Positions 16,949 to 24,325 of a stretch of DNA of 64,000 nucleotides are shown one piece after another. This DNA is from RHLJ01 sp048058975 (GTDB taxonomy: Bacteria > Bacteroidota > Rhodothermia > Balneolales > Balneolaceae). The first letter of the stretch is position 1; the number at the start of each line of letters is the position of its first letter. The stretch spans positions 248,001 through 312,000 of the forward strand of contig JBLLNP010000001.1 in assembly GCA_048058975.1 (NCBI GenBank). Reading direction: 5' to 3'. The translations under genes were made by a program, and so were the position numbers. The notes below the pieces were generated by a model, which did no database searches, was not told where the DNA came from, and saw nothing but the letters and a program-made list of their open reading frames with translations.

Positions 16949-18648
16949 CTAAAGGTATTTCGCTCGATTAGTTCTTTAGCACTATGAAGGGCAGATTCTG
17001 AAATTTCAGCTCCACTCATCAGGCTCGCTACTTCTCTGATATGCTCTTCCTGTGAAAGAGGAATAATTCTGGTGATCGTTCGATCTTCATTTTCGATTTT
17101 GGCTACTTTGTAGTGATGATGTGCCTGACTGGCAATCTGGGGCTGATGCGTAATAGCAACAATTTGGCAATGCATCGATAGTGTTCGCATCGAGCGCCCT
17201 ACTTTTTCGGAAATCTCACCGCTTATTCCGGTATCAATTTCATCAAAAATCATAACAGGTAGACTCTGTTCTTTAGCAAGGATTGATTTCAAAGCCAGCA
17301 TAACACGACTTATTTCCCCACCCGACGCAATCTTAGCAAGAGGTTTAGGTTCTTCGCCTTTGTTTGTGGAAATGAACAACCTGATTTCATCCCCTCCGAA
17401 TTCATTGCAATCTACCTTTACTCCATCAATTTCAAACCAGCCATTAGTACTTTGCAGCCAATCTACCCGAACAGCTAATTTTGCGTTAGGAATGCCAAGT
17501 CGGGAAAGTTCTTCTTCAATATTAGTACTTAGCTTTTTACCAACCGAAACACGCTCCTCATGAAGTATTCTGGCAGAACCAGCAAGTAGGGAAGCCTGCT
17601 TTGCTACCGATTTCTGGAGTTTTTCAATCTCGAGATCGAAGTTATCAGCGATGGAAAGTTCTCGTTGGATCTCATTTAGGTAAGAAATCAAACCGGGAAC
17701 ATCCCGCTGATATTTTTTTTGAAGCCGGTTTAATTCTGATTGCCGTTGCCGAAGTTCTTCCAGTCGTTGAGGGTTGAATTCGATATTGTTTCGATACCGT
17801 TCTGCAAATTGTACGGCTTCATTCACACTTACTCTTGCGGCATTTATTTCTTCCAGATAGGATGCGAAATCCGGCTCAATACGCGCGAGGTCTTCAAGAT
17901 TTAATTTCAAAATATTGAGGAGTTGAAGTATATCAGCTTCTTCGTTCTCAGCAAGTTCAGAAATGGCCGCTGCTTTTTGGTCGAGTACCTCTGCATTGTC
18001 AAGCAGATTCATCTCAGTAAGCATTTCTTCTTCCTCATCTACAGAAAGCCTGGCTTGTTCCAGTTCATTAACCTGAAAACGATATAGTTCTGTTTTCTCT
18101 TTAAGTTCAGACTCTCGCTTTTTCAGAGTATTGAGCTCTTTTTGAAGGATTTTCATTTTTTCAAATTCTACCTGATAAGTCGCTAATACAGGTTCAATCT
18201 CTCCAAAACTGTCAATAACCCCACGATGATTTTCTTCTCTAAGCAACAACTGATGATCGTGCTGACCGTGTAAATCAACCAGTAAATCTCCAGCGGCTTT
18301 CAATACACCTATGTTTACAGGAGTATCATTAATAAATGCCCGGCTTCCGGTTTGGCGTATCTCTCTTCGAAGGATCAGGTACTCACTAAATTCAACTTCA
18401 TTCTCAGAAAGCAATGTCTTTAGTTCAGAATTGTCACTTACTTTAATAGTTGCCTCAGAAATTGCTTTATCTGCTCCCCTGCGAATCACTTCTGTATCGG
18501 CCCGTTCGCCCAATATCATATTCAGTGCCCCGATGATGATTGATTTCCCGGCTCCTGTCTGTCCGGTTAGAATGTTCAACCCCTCTCCGAATTGAACTTC
18601 AAGTTCATCGATAAGCGCGAAGTCTTTTATGTAGAGGCTTTGGATCAT
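16942..18648 (-). CDS. recN: DNA repair protein RecN
   Basis: An SMC-like ATPase of 568 aa for double-strand break repair. N-terminal Walker A is LTGQTGAGKSIII near residue 31; a central coiled coil spans about 150-360; the C-terminal half has IASGGEISRVMLALKS (signature) and the Walker B PVMIFDEIDTGISG near 470, then AITHQPQIAS. Length is normal for the family. It ends in the inverted repeat shared with the cytochrome gene and starts three bases from the left arm of the four-helix-bundle unit. Confidence 0.97.
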   Translation of the reverse strand: MIQSLYIKDFALIDELEVQFGEGLNILTGQTGAGKSIIIGALNMILGERADTEVIRRGADKAISEATIKVSDNSELKTLLSENEVEFSEYLILRREIRQTGSRAFINDTPVNIGVLKAAGDLLVDLHGQHDHQLLLREENHRGVIDSFGEIEPVLATYQVEFEKMKILQKELNTLKKRESELKEKTELYRFQVNELEQARLSVDEEEEMLTEMNLLDNAEVLDQKAAAISELAENEEADILQLLNILKLNLEDLARIEPDFASYLEEINAARVSVNEAVQFAERYRNNIEFNPQRLEELRQRQSELNRLQKKYQRDVPGLISYLNEIQRELSIADNFDLEIEKLQKSVAKQASLLAGSARILHEERVSVGKKLSTNIEEELSRLGIPNAKLAVRVDWLQSTNGWFEIDGVKVDCNEFGGDEIRLFISTNKGEEPKPLAKIASGGEISRVMLALKSILAKEQSLPVMIFDEIDTGISGEISEKVGRSMRTLSMHCQIVAITHQPQIASQAHHHYKVAKIENEDRTITRIIPLSQEEHIREVASLMSGAEISESALHSAKELIERNTFSN

Positions 18649-18650
18649 TT

Positions 18651-18687
18651 GAAAATTATGAATTTTGGATTCTGAATTTTGAATTAC
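18651..18687 (+). repeat. Left inverted-repeat arm of four-helix-bundle unit 1
   Basis: About 36 AT-rich bases between recN and the stop codon of the four-helix-bundle gene. They are the reverse complement of 19042-19075 with one extra A. The core shared by both arms reads ATGAATTTTGGATTCTGAAT on the plus strand here. Confidence 0.85.
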
Positions 18688-19041
18688 TCATTTCGATTTC
18701 TCTTGAGTAGTTTTAATTATTGAAGTGAGGATATTAACGATTTGTTGAATCTCATGTAAGTGAGTAGATACATCGATTTTAGTTAATTTGCTTTTTTGCA
18801 GTAACCTTAACCAATATTTTGTTTCTCTTGCCTCCTTTGACGAAATGGAGAGTTTATGAATGAAGTCTCTACGGGACTGTCCAGCCAAAGCTTCTTCGAT
18901 ATTTGCTCCAATACTTGTCCCGCTTCTTAAAATCTGTTTTGAAATAACATATTCTCGTTCTTTTTGGAGATCTATATATAGTTGAATAATCAATAACGAG
19001 AAATCGAAACTTTTCTGTTGTATAAGGTTATCTTTAGGCAT
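18688..19041 (-). CDS. Four helix bundle protein (S23/IVS-type), flanked by inverted repeats
   Basis: A 117-aa all-helical protein of the family encoded inside 23S rRNA intervening sequences (TIGR02436-type) and related to the DGR accessory Avd: FDFSLLIIQLYIDLQKE, then ILRSGTSIGANIEEA and SRRDFIHKLSISSKEARETKYWL are the family signatures. Both start and stop codons abut the arms of a near-perfect 34-36 base inverted repeat (18651-18687 and 19042-19075). RNA of the whole unit would fold with the gene in a loop, as in rRNA intervening sequences. A second such unit lies at 49665-50120. Confidence 0.88.
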   Translation of the reverse strand: MPKDNLIQQKSFDFSLLIIQLYIDLQKEREYVISKQILRSGTSIGANIEEALAGQSRRDFIHKLSISSKEARETKYWLRLLQKSKLTKIDVSTHLHEIQQIVNILTSIIKTTQEKSK

Positions 19042-19075
19042 AATTCAAAATTCAGAATCCAAAATTCATAATTTC
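19042..19075 (-). repeat. Right inverted-repeat arm of four-helix-bundle unit 1
   Basis: It begins on the base after the start codon of the minus-strand gene and pairs with 18651-18687 over about 34 bases. The arms are much longer than an ordinary terminator and lie on both sides of a single gene. Confidence 0.85.
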
Positions 19076-19115
19076 TAAGTAAGACCGAGGTTCTGATAAT
19101 TCCTTTCAAAAAGTT

Positions 19116-20117
19116 TTGAGCGAAAAAGAAAAAACAATCTACGAATTCAAGGTACCGCAGGGACAGCAGGAGTCGATACGACTGGATGCGTACATCACCG
19201 GATTTGTGGAGAATGCTACACGTAATAAAGTTCAGAAAGCAATAAAAGATGGCTATGTGTGGGTGAACGGAAAGCAGGAGAAGTCGTCTTATAAAATGCT
19301 TCCCGGAGATGAAATTTACATTGAACTCCCTATAGCTCCTCCTCCTGAAGCGAAAGCGGAAGAACTGGATTTGAATATAGTTTACGAAGATGATGACCTG
19401 ATTGTACTAAACAAAGAAGCAGGAATGGTGGTGCATCCGGCTTATGGTAACTGGACGGGTACGTTAGTGAATGGACTTATGCATCATGTGGATGAACTGG
19501 CAGGTGAAGACGAAGATGAAAATATCCGTCCGGGAATAGTTCACAGACTTGATAAGGATACCAGCGGTTTATTGGTTGTTGCCAAAAACGATGAAACGCT
19601 GGCTAAGCTCTCGGCTAAATTTGCCGAGAAAGACGTAGAGCGAACATATTGGGCGATTGTATGGGGAACGCCTGCTGAGGAGGGCACGATTGAAGGCGAT
19701 ATCGGACGTTCCAAGCACGACCGGAAATTGATGACCGTACTGCAGGGTGGACGAGGAAAACATGCGGTAACCCATTACAAAGTGCTCGAATACTTTGACT
19801 ACTTAAGCCTCGTAGAAGTGAAATTGGAAACCGGAAGGACTCACCAGATCAGGGTTCACATGGCGCATAGTGGGCATCATGTATTTGGAGATACAACCTA
19901 TGGTGGTACTTCCGTTCGCTATGGACCAAACACCGGCGCTAGAAAAGTGATGTTTCATAAATTGATAACCGGGCTGGGCCGACAAGCTCTTCATGCTAAA
20001 ACACTTGGGTTCGAACACCCCAAAACAGGAGAAGTGGTAAGCTTTGATTCTGAATTACCGGAAGATTTTCAGGATGTGTTAGATACTTTGAGGGAGAAAT
20101 GTAGAGCGGAGTATTGA
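19116..20117 (+). CDS. rluD: RluA-family 23S rRNA pseudouridine synthase (RluD-like)
   Basis: Isomerises uridines in 23S rRNA. Begins at TTG 19116. An S4 RNA-binding domain (about 17-75: SIRLDAYITGFVENATRNKVQKAI) precedes the catalytic domain with HRLDKDTSGLLVVAKN near residue 147, where the Asp is the nucleophile, then GRTHQIRVHMAHSGHHVFGD. At 333 aa it has the usual RluD length. RluD specificity is inferred from the S4 domain and overall form. Confidence 0.92.
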   Translation: MSEKEKTIYEFKVPQGQQESIRLDAYITGFVENATRNKVQKAIKDGYVWVNGKQEKSSYKMLPGDEIYIELPIAPPPEAKAEELDLNIVYEDDDLIVLNKEAGMVVHPAYGNWTGTLVNGLMHHVDELAGEDEDENIRPGIVHRLDKDTSGLLVVAKNDETLAKLSAKFAEKDVERTYWAIVWGTPAEEGTIEGDIGRSKHDRKLMTVLQGGRGKHAVTHYKVLEYFDYLSLVEVKLETGRTHQIRVHMAHSGHHVFGDTTYGGTSVRYGPNTGARKVMFHKLITGLGRQALHAKTLGFEHPKTGEVVSFDSELPEDFQDVLDTLREKCRAEY

Positions 20118-20175
20118 GGAGTCTTCTTAGTCCAAGGAAAGATACTCAAAGATTCGAGAAGACCAAGCGAATTTG

Positions 20176-20452
20176 CTAGAGCTGCTTAACAGGAACGCAA
20201 ATATCAACGATTAAATATCCATCCTTCGGTTCTTCTGGATACATTTCGAAGCAAGGCTTGTCATCGGTTTGATACCCATTTTTCGAGAACCATTGCTCAT
20301 ATCCTTTTGCCAACAGCACTTGATCTCTTTCCACAATAATAAACGTCAATCCCAGGGATTTGCTGTTCTTCCATCCCCGATTGAATAACGGAATCAAGCT
20401 TTTCTTCTAATCCTAGTAATGTCTCTTTGGTCATTTGCCCAAATGATATCAT
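20176..20452 (-). pseudogene. GyrI-like effector-binding domain protein, frameshifted
   Basis: Two overlapping frames make one small protein. ATG 20452 opens a frame coding MISFGQMTKETLLGLEEKL; the matching continuation (IPLFNRGWKNSKSLGLTFI ... GYEQWFSKNGYQ ... CFEMYPEEPKDGYLIVDICVPV) is in another frame and ends at TAG 20176-20178. The second part has the GyrI/AraC effector-binding C-terminal pattern. One base change near 20399 would join them. It is either a small disabled gene or a sequence error. Confidence 0.6.
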
Positions 20453-20528
20453 TGGAAAATTAGTAATAAACAGAAAAGATAAGAATTTGAAAGCGGTTCA
20501 TATTGAATTTTGTAAAGAGTAATAGGAT

Positions 20529-21926
20529 TTACATTCTATAATAGATGTACGTTTCTCCAAAATCATTAATAACTAAATCAATAGAGTTCTTCTCGTTATT
20601 TCTTACAAACTCTATGGTGATATCACCTCTTCTTATAAAGAATGTGTCTTGTGAAGTAGGGTACAGGCGATAAGAAGAGTTATTATTGGAGAAAATTGAA
20701 AGATATCCATCGGTTTTTTGAATACGCCGAATACTTCCACTTTCAGATTGATAACTCCCCGCATAGTTATCTAATATAGAGTCGGGAACAGAAATTACCT
20801 CTGGTAAGGGTTGCTTTAAAACTTCCGGATCAATCGCGTTTTCACCCAATTTGTTCGTGAGATCAAAGATATTATTCCACACTCCTGAGGTGTTACTTAA
20901 AACCACCACCACCACTTTTTGTTCTAGGTATATCATTAATTGTGTAGATGTGCCGGACTGAGAACCGCTGTGTCCAATTACTCTTCCATTTCTACTATTC
21001 TCATCACCATATTGAAACCAACCCATCAGGTAAGGGTTACCTCGTGATTTAGTTCCCGGATTTGTCATCATTAAATCGAAAGTCTCTGGCTTGATGAGCT
21101 TATTAGTTAGCACAGATTGACCAAACCTCAATAGATCTCCCACGGTACTGTAAAATCCTCCACCAGGTACTTTTACGCTTAGATTTGTGACCATATCCGG
21201 TACAATTTCCCTATTTGGTCGTTTGTAATAAAGTTTGGATTTATTGGGGTATTCAGAGCCATAAATTTCTACATCGGTATGTTGCATATTTGCGGTACTC
21301 CAAATGTTTTTTTTCATGAAGTTTCTAAAGGTCATACCGGAAGCTTTTTCGACAATAGCACCAAGAATTACATACCCATAGGTGGTGTATTGGTAATCCG
21401 TGCCAGGTTTAAAGTGAAGAGGCCTATTCTTGAAAACATTTATTGCATCTTCTAATGATTTATAATTGGTTGTGGGAGATGCTTCATTTTCACTTTGATA
21501 AGCACCAACACCAGAACTGTGATGTAAAAGATGTCGGATGGTAATGTTTTCCTCGCTATTATTTGGAAATGAGGGAAGGTATTTTTGAATTGGATCATCA
21601 ATATGCAGTTTGTTTTGCTCATGTAATTGAAGAATAGCAATAGCTGTCATTGGCTTAGCGATAGATGCCGTTCGATTTAGTGTCTCAGTATTGAAAGCTA
21701 CTCTGTTTTCTACATCTAAATATCCCGCAGCACCAATCCATATGACCTCTCCATCTTTCAATATACCCGCAGATATTCCAACCGATTCTTGAAATGAAAT
21801 TACTTCATTTAATAAAGCCTCAGCTTTGTTTTCAATTGAAACAAGTTGTGCATATGATGTCTCAAGTATACATATCGTAACACAAGCAATAACCGAAAGC
21901 TTTTTAAAGGTAGATTGAATACTCAT
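20529..21926 (-). CDS. Serine hydrolase, beta-lactamase class C / penicillin-binding-like
   Basis: A periplasmic enzyme with signal peptide (SVIACVTICILETSYA). The catalytic SxxK is SIAK in NRTASIAKPMTA; the second motif region is QYTTYGYVILG and the third is HSG in GHSGSQSGTSTQL. A C-terminal small beta domain (PDSILDNYAGSYQSESGS) follows. Such proteins act on D-Ala peptides, esters or amides; the substrate is unknown. I chose ATG 21926 because the longer frame from 22010 would overlap the upstream gene by 59 bases and hide the signal peptide. Confidence 0.88.
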   Translation of the reverse strand: MSIQSTFKKLSVIACVTICILETSYAQLVSIENKAEALLNEVISFQESVGISAGILKDGEVIWIGAAGYLDVENRVAFNTETLNRTASIAKPMTAIAILQLHEQNKLHIDDPIQKYLPSFPNNSEENITIRHLLHHSSGVGAYQSENEASPTTNYKSLEDAINVFKNRPLHFKPGTDYQYTTYGYVILGAIVEKASGMTFRNFMKKNIWSTANMQHTDVEIYGSEYPNKSKLYYKRPNREIVPDMVTNLSVKVPGGGFYSTVGDLLRFGQSVLTNKLIKPETFDLMMTNPGTKSRGNPYLMGWFQYGDENSRNGRVIGHSGSQSGTSTQLMIYLEQKVVVVVLSNTSGVWNNIFDLTNKLGENAIDPEVLKQPLPEVISVPDSILDNYAGSYQSESGSIRRIQKTDGYLSIFSNNNSSYRLYPTSQDTFFIRRGDITIEFVRNNEKNSIDLVINDFGETYIYYRM

Positions 21927-21951
21927 AACAGATTGTTGAGATGGAAAAGTA

Positions 21952-22380
21952 TTACTCTTCAGATGTTTTAACTGTATACGCTTTATGGATAATCGTCCAT
22001 TTTCCTTCAATTTTTGCTAGGATAAAGTAGTCGATAAAAGGAGCAGGTCTACCGGGAATAATAATTTCAGCTTTAGCGGTTGCTACATCATTTTCGAAAT
22101 CGATAGATAGGATTTTGCCTTTTCGTCCCGTATCTCTGCCATTGGTAATTCCATTAATGTAATCTTTGCCAAACCAGACATTCAATTTCCCATTTCTAAT
22201 TGAGTAAAGATTCAGTTCAGGATGGAAGGCTTTTCGAACTTGATCTTGATTTCCAAAGGAAGTTCCCTCGATATAATCATTTATGGTATCTGTTATTAAT
22301 TCAATCTCAGTTTGCGCTTGAGCTGATACTGAAATGGATAGAAATAACGTAAAAAGGAAAAGTAAGATTGATTTCTTCAT
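21952..22380 (-). CDS. Secreted NTF2-like (lumazine-binding/SnoaL-type) protein
   Basis: A 142-aa protein with signal peptide MKKSILLFLFTLFLSISVSAQA followed by one cone-shaped NTF2-like fold: ELITDTINDYIEGTSFGNQDQVRKAFHP is the typical first helix pair and GKWTIIHKAYTVK the last strand. Related domains bind small ligands or act as accessory enzymes. It precedes the serine hydrolase gene by 25 bases on the same strand. I chose the internal ATG 22380 for the signal peptide. Confidence 0.8.
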   Translation of the reverse strand: MKKSILLFLFTLFLSISVSAQAQTEIELITDTINDYIEGTSFGNQDQVRKAFHPELNLYSIRNGKLNVWFGKDYINGITNGRDTGRKGKILSIDFENDVATAKAEIIIPGRPAPFIDYFILAKIEGKWTIIHKAYTVKTSEE

Positions 22381-22475
22381 AAATAGGTTTTCTAATATGT
22401 GTTTTCTAAAACCTATCAAAAGCTTAGTTAAAGAACCCAAAAAGAGACTTCGGATTTATAAATCTGAAGAAGAAA

Positions 22476-23528
22476 TTAAGTCAAGCTTTTTTTGAACTCT
22501 CCGGGTGTGACTCCTTTTAGTTTTTTGAAAGCAGAGTAAAATGTAGAGTTTGATTTGAAGCCCGATTCTAACCCAATTCCTTCAAGTGTTAGAGAGTTAT
22601 TGGAGGTTAGCATTTGCTCAGCGGCTTCTACTCTGTATTCATTCACAAACGTAGAAAAGCTTTTATTTAAATGCTCATTGAGATATTGGGAGAGGTAGTT
22701 TGGTACGATGTCTATTTGTTCAGCAACATCAGCAAGTTTTAAATCAGGTTTCTTATAAATTTTCTGTTCTCGAAATAGATGCTCAAGTTTTGAAGCAATT
22801 GTATCAGATTCCTCAAGGGCAATAGTTTTGGTTGCATACTTTTCAACGGATTCAAAGAAAGCGGAGATTTTTCCCTTTCTGAATATCCAGAGTAGAATAG
22901 ATATGTAAAAGATAAAGGAAAACGAAAGCGCTCCTACGATATACGAAGTATATCCATTTGAGTAGTAGGCAAGGAATACAATCCAGATTCCGGATACTAC
23001 ATTTACCAACCAAATGTCTCTGTTTGAGGCGCATAGTTTTCTTGAAAAGACATTCTTAAAAGATTGTTTAGCAAGATAACTGGCTAATCCAAGGTAGAGA
23101 AACCATTGTAAGTACATAAACCATCCCAACAATCCTCCGGCTCTTCTTTGCCACAAATAACGATGTTCCTGATAAGGATAGAAGTACCCGATTAAAACCA
23201 TTGCCATTATGATTGGGATTACATGCAAAATCCAATTCCATGACCGATACTTTTTTTTAGATGTTGATCGGACATGTAAATACAGGAATGGTCCGATAAG
23301 TAAACAAGCGGTTAATCCGATTTGTATGAATTCACTGGACAATCCTCCATAAAAATTGAAGAAAGCAGATTTTGTCACCCTGATACTGATCACAAATAAA
23401 AGTGCGGAGAGAAAATAGGTGGTTTCATTTTTTTGTTTGATAAAAAAAGCGAAATAGACACTGAGGAAAAGCCCGTTAACTCCTCCCAAAGCACTAAATA
23501 AAAAAATCAGTTGGTCTTCTAAAGTCAT
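22476..23528 (-). CDS. Membrane-anchored AraC-family transcriptional regulator
   Basis: A 350-aa protein: about seven hydrophobic segments in residues 1-225 and a C-terminal AraC HTH domain (YKKPDLKLADVAEQIDIVPNYLSQYLNEHLNKSF ... ALESGFKSNSTFYSAFKKLKGVTPGEFKKSL pattern). This one-component layout is frequent in Bacteroidota. It lies upstream of the NTF2-like and serine hydrolase genes on the same strand and probably controls them. Confidence 0.88.
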   Translation of the reverse strand: MTLEDQLIFLFSALGGVNGLFLSVYFAFFIKQKNETTYFLSALLFVISIRVTKSAFFNFYGGLSSEFIQIGLTACLLIGPFLYLHVRSTSKKKYRSWNWILHVIPIIMAMVLIGYFYPYQEHRYLWQRRAGGLLGWFMYLQWFLYLGLASYLAKQSFKNVFSRKLCASNRDIWLVNVVSGIWIVFLAYYSNGYTSYIVGALSFSFIFYISILLWIFRKGKISAFFESVEKYATKTIALEESDTIASKLEHLFREQKIYKKPDLKLADVAEQIDIVPNYLSQYLNEHLNKSFSTFVNEYRVEAAEQMLTSNNSLTLEGIGLESGFKSNSTFYSAFKKLKGVTPGEFKKSLT

Positions 23529-23611
23529 AGGTTAGAAGGTCGGAAATCAAACAGAAAACCGATACTGGAAATTAAAAGGGGTGTTGAAATTCGTTCTTAC
23601 CTAAATGTTCG

Positions 23612-23632
23612 TTCCGACGCAGAGCATCGGAA
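23612..23632. repeat. REP-like palindrome
   Basis: TTCCGA (23612-23617) and TCGGAA (23627-23632) flank a short loop in the 265-base gap between the AraC and PadR genes. A related degraded copy follows at about 23665-23695. The wording is that of dispersed intergenic palindromes. Confidence 0.5.
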
Positions 23633-23738
23633 TGAGATTTAATACTCCAATAAATCGAAATTTCCTCGCTCAGATGCTCCGTGCTGGAACGCTCCTGTTA
23701 ATCGAATAAATTATTCCGAAACTTATTTCTTTCTAAAA

Positions 23739-23776
23739 AGTAGAGGTTATAAATTTTTCTACTATATTTGTTCTAC
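23739..23776 (+). promoter_or_regulatory. PadR promoter with overlapping operator-like repeats
   Basis: A Bacteroidota-type -7 box TATATTTG (23763-23770, TAnnTTTG) lies 24 bases before the padR ATG. AGTAGA (23739-23744) and TCTACT (23758-23763) are inverted copies that overlap it, and a third half-site TCTAC is at 23772-23776. This suits autorepression by the PadR protein. Confidence 0.55.
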
Positions 23777-23793
23777 AATTTAGTAACAAAAAT

Positions 23794-24138
23794 ATGAAAG
23801 AAACGAAACTTGGTGATTTTGAAGAGACACTATTACTCATTGTAGGAATACTAGGAGCGGAAGCATACGCCTTTAAGATCGCAGAAGAATTTGAAAACCA
23901 ACTCGAACGCTCAGTGTCTATCGGAGCAGTCCATTCAACCTTGAACCGATTAGGTGAAAAAGGTTTTTTGACTTCTGAAATGGGAGAGCCTACAGCCGAA
24001 CGCGGAGGTCGCCGAAAGCGGATTTATGAAATCACCGGCGCCGGAGAGCGAGCTTTAAAAAACTCTAGAGATATTAAACTCTCTTTATGGAGCCAATTCC
24101 CCGCCTTTTCTGATCTGAAATTTAATATTGGATCATGA
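23794..24138 (+). CDS. PadR-family transcriptional regulator
   Basis: A 114-aa winged-helix protein: LGDFEETLLLIVGILGAEAYAF, SIGAVHSTLNRLGEKGFLTSEMG and RRKRIYEITGAGERALK are the PadR signature. It precedes a permease whose N-terminal prefix domain is typically found next to PadR genes, so it most likely represses that permease. The promoter shows inverted TCTAC sites. Confidence 0.93.
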   Translation: MKETKLGDFEETLLLIVGILGAEAYAFKIAEEFENQLERSVSIGAVHSTLNRLGEKGFLTSEMGEPTAERGGRRKRIYEITGAGERALKNSRDIKLSLWSQFPAFSDLKFNIGS

Positions 24139-24166
24139 TTGACTTACTCATTAATACCACCACATC

Positions 24167-24284
24167 GTCATTCCTTCGAAGCCTACCTGTTCGGCAGATA
24201 GGGCAGGAACCCGGAGTAAGAGCAAAGAGTACAGTAGCTAGCATTTATGCTGATCCAGATTCAGGGCATACGCTGCGGAATGAC
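24167..24284. repeat. Intergenic palindromic repeat pair (GTCATTCC ... GGAATGAC)
   Basis: GTCATTCC (24167-24174) and GGAATGAC (24277-24284) enclose about 100 bases with further inverted wording (ttcgaag ... ctgcgg). This looks like a REP/BIME-type unit between padR and the permease. An open frame across it (24135-24320) has no protein character and is not called as a gene. Confidence 0.55.
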
Positions 24285-24325
24285 TTTGATAGTGGGTTTA
24301 TCCTAACTCCGAGAGCATAGAACTA

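Noticed and set aside
24135..24320. 61-codon open frame between padR and the permease
   Set aside because: It runs across a palindromic repeat, has no ribosome site, and the product has no protein-like pattern.
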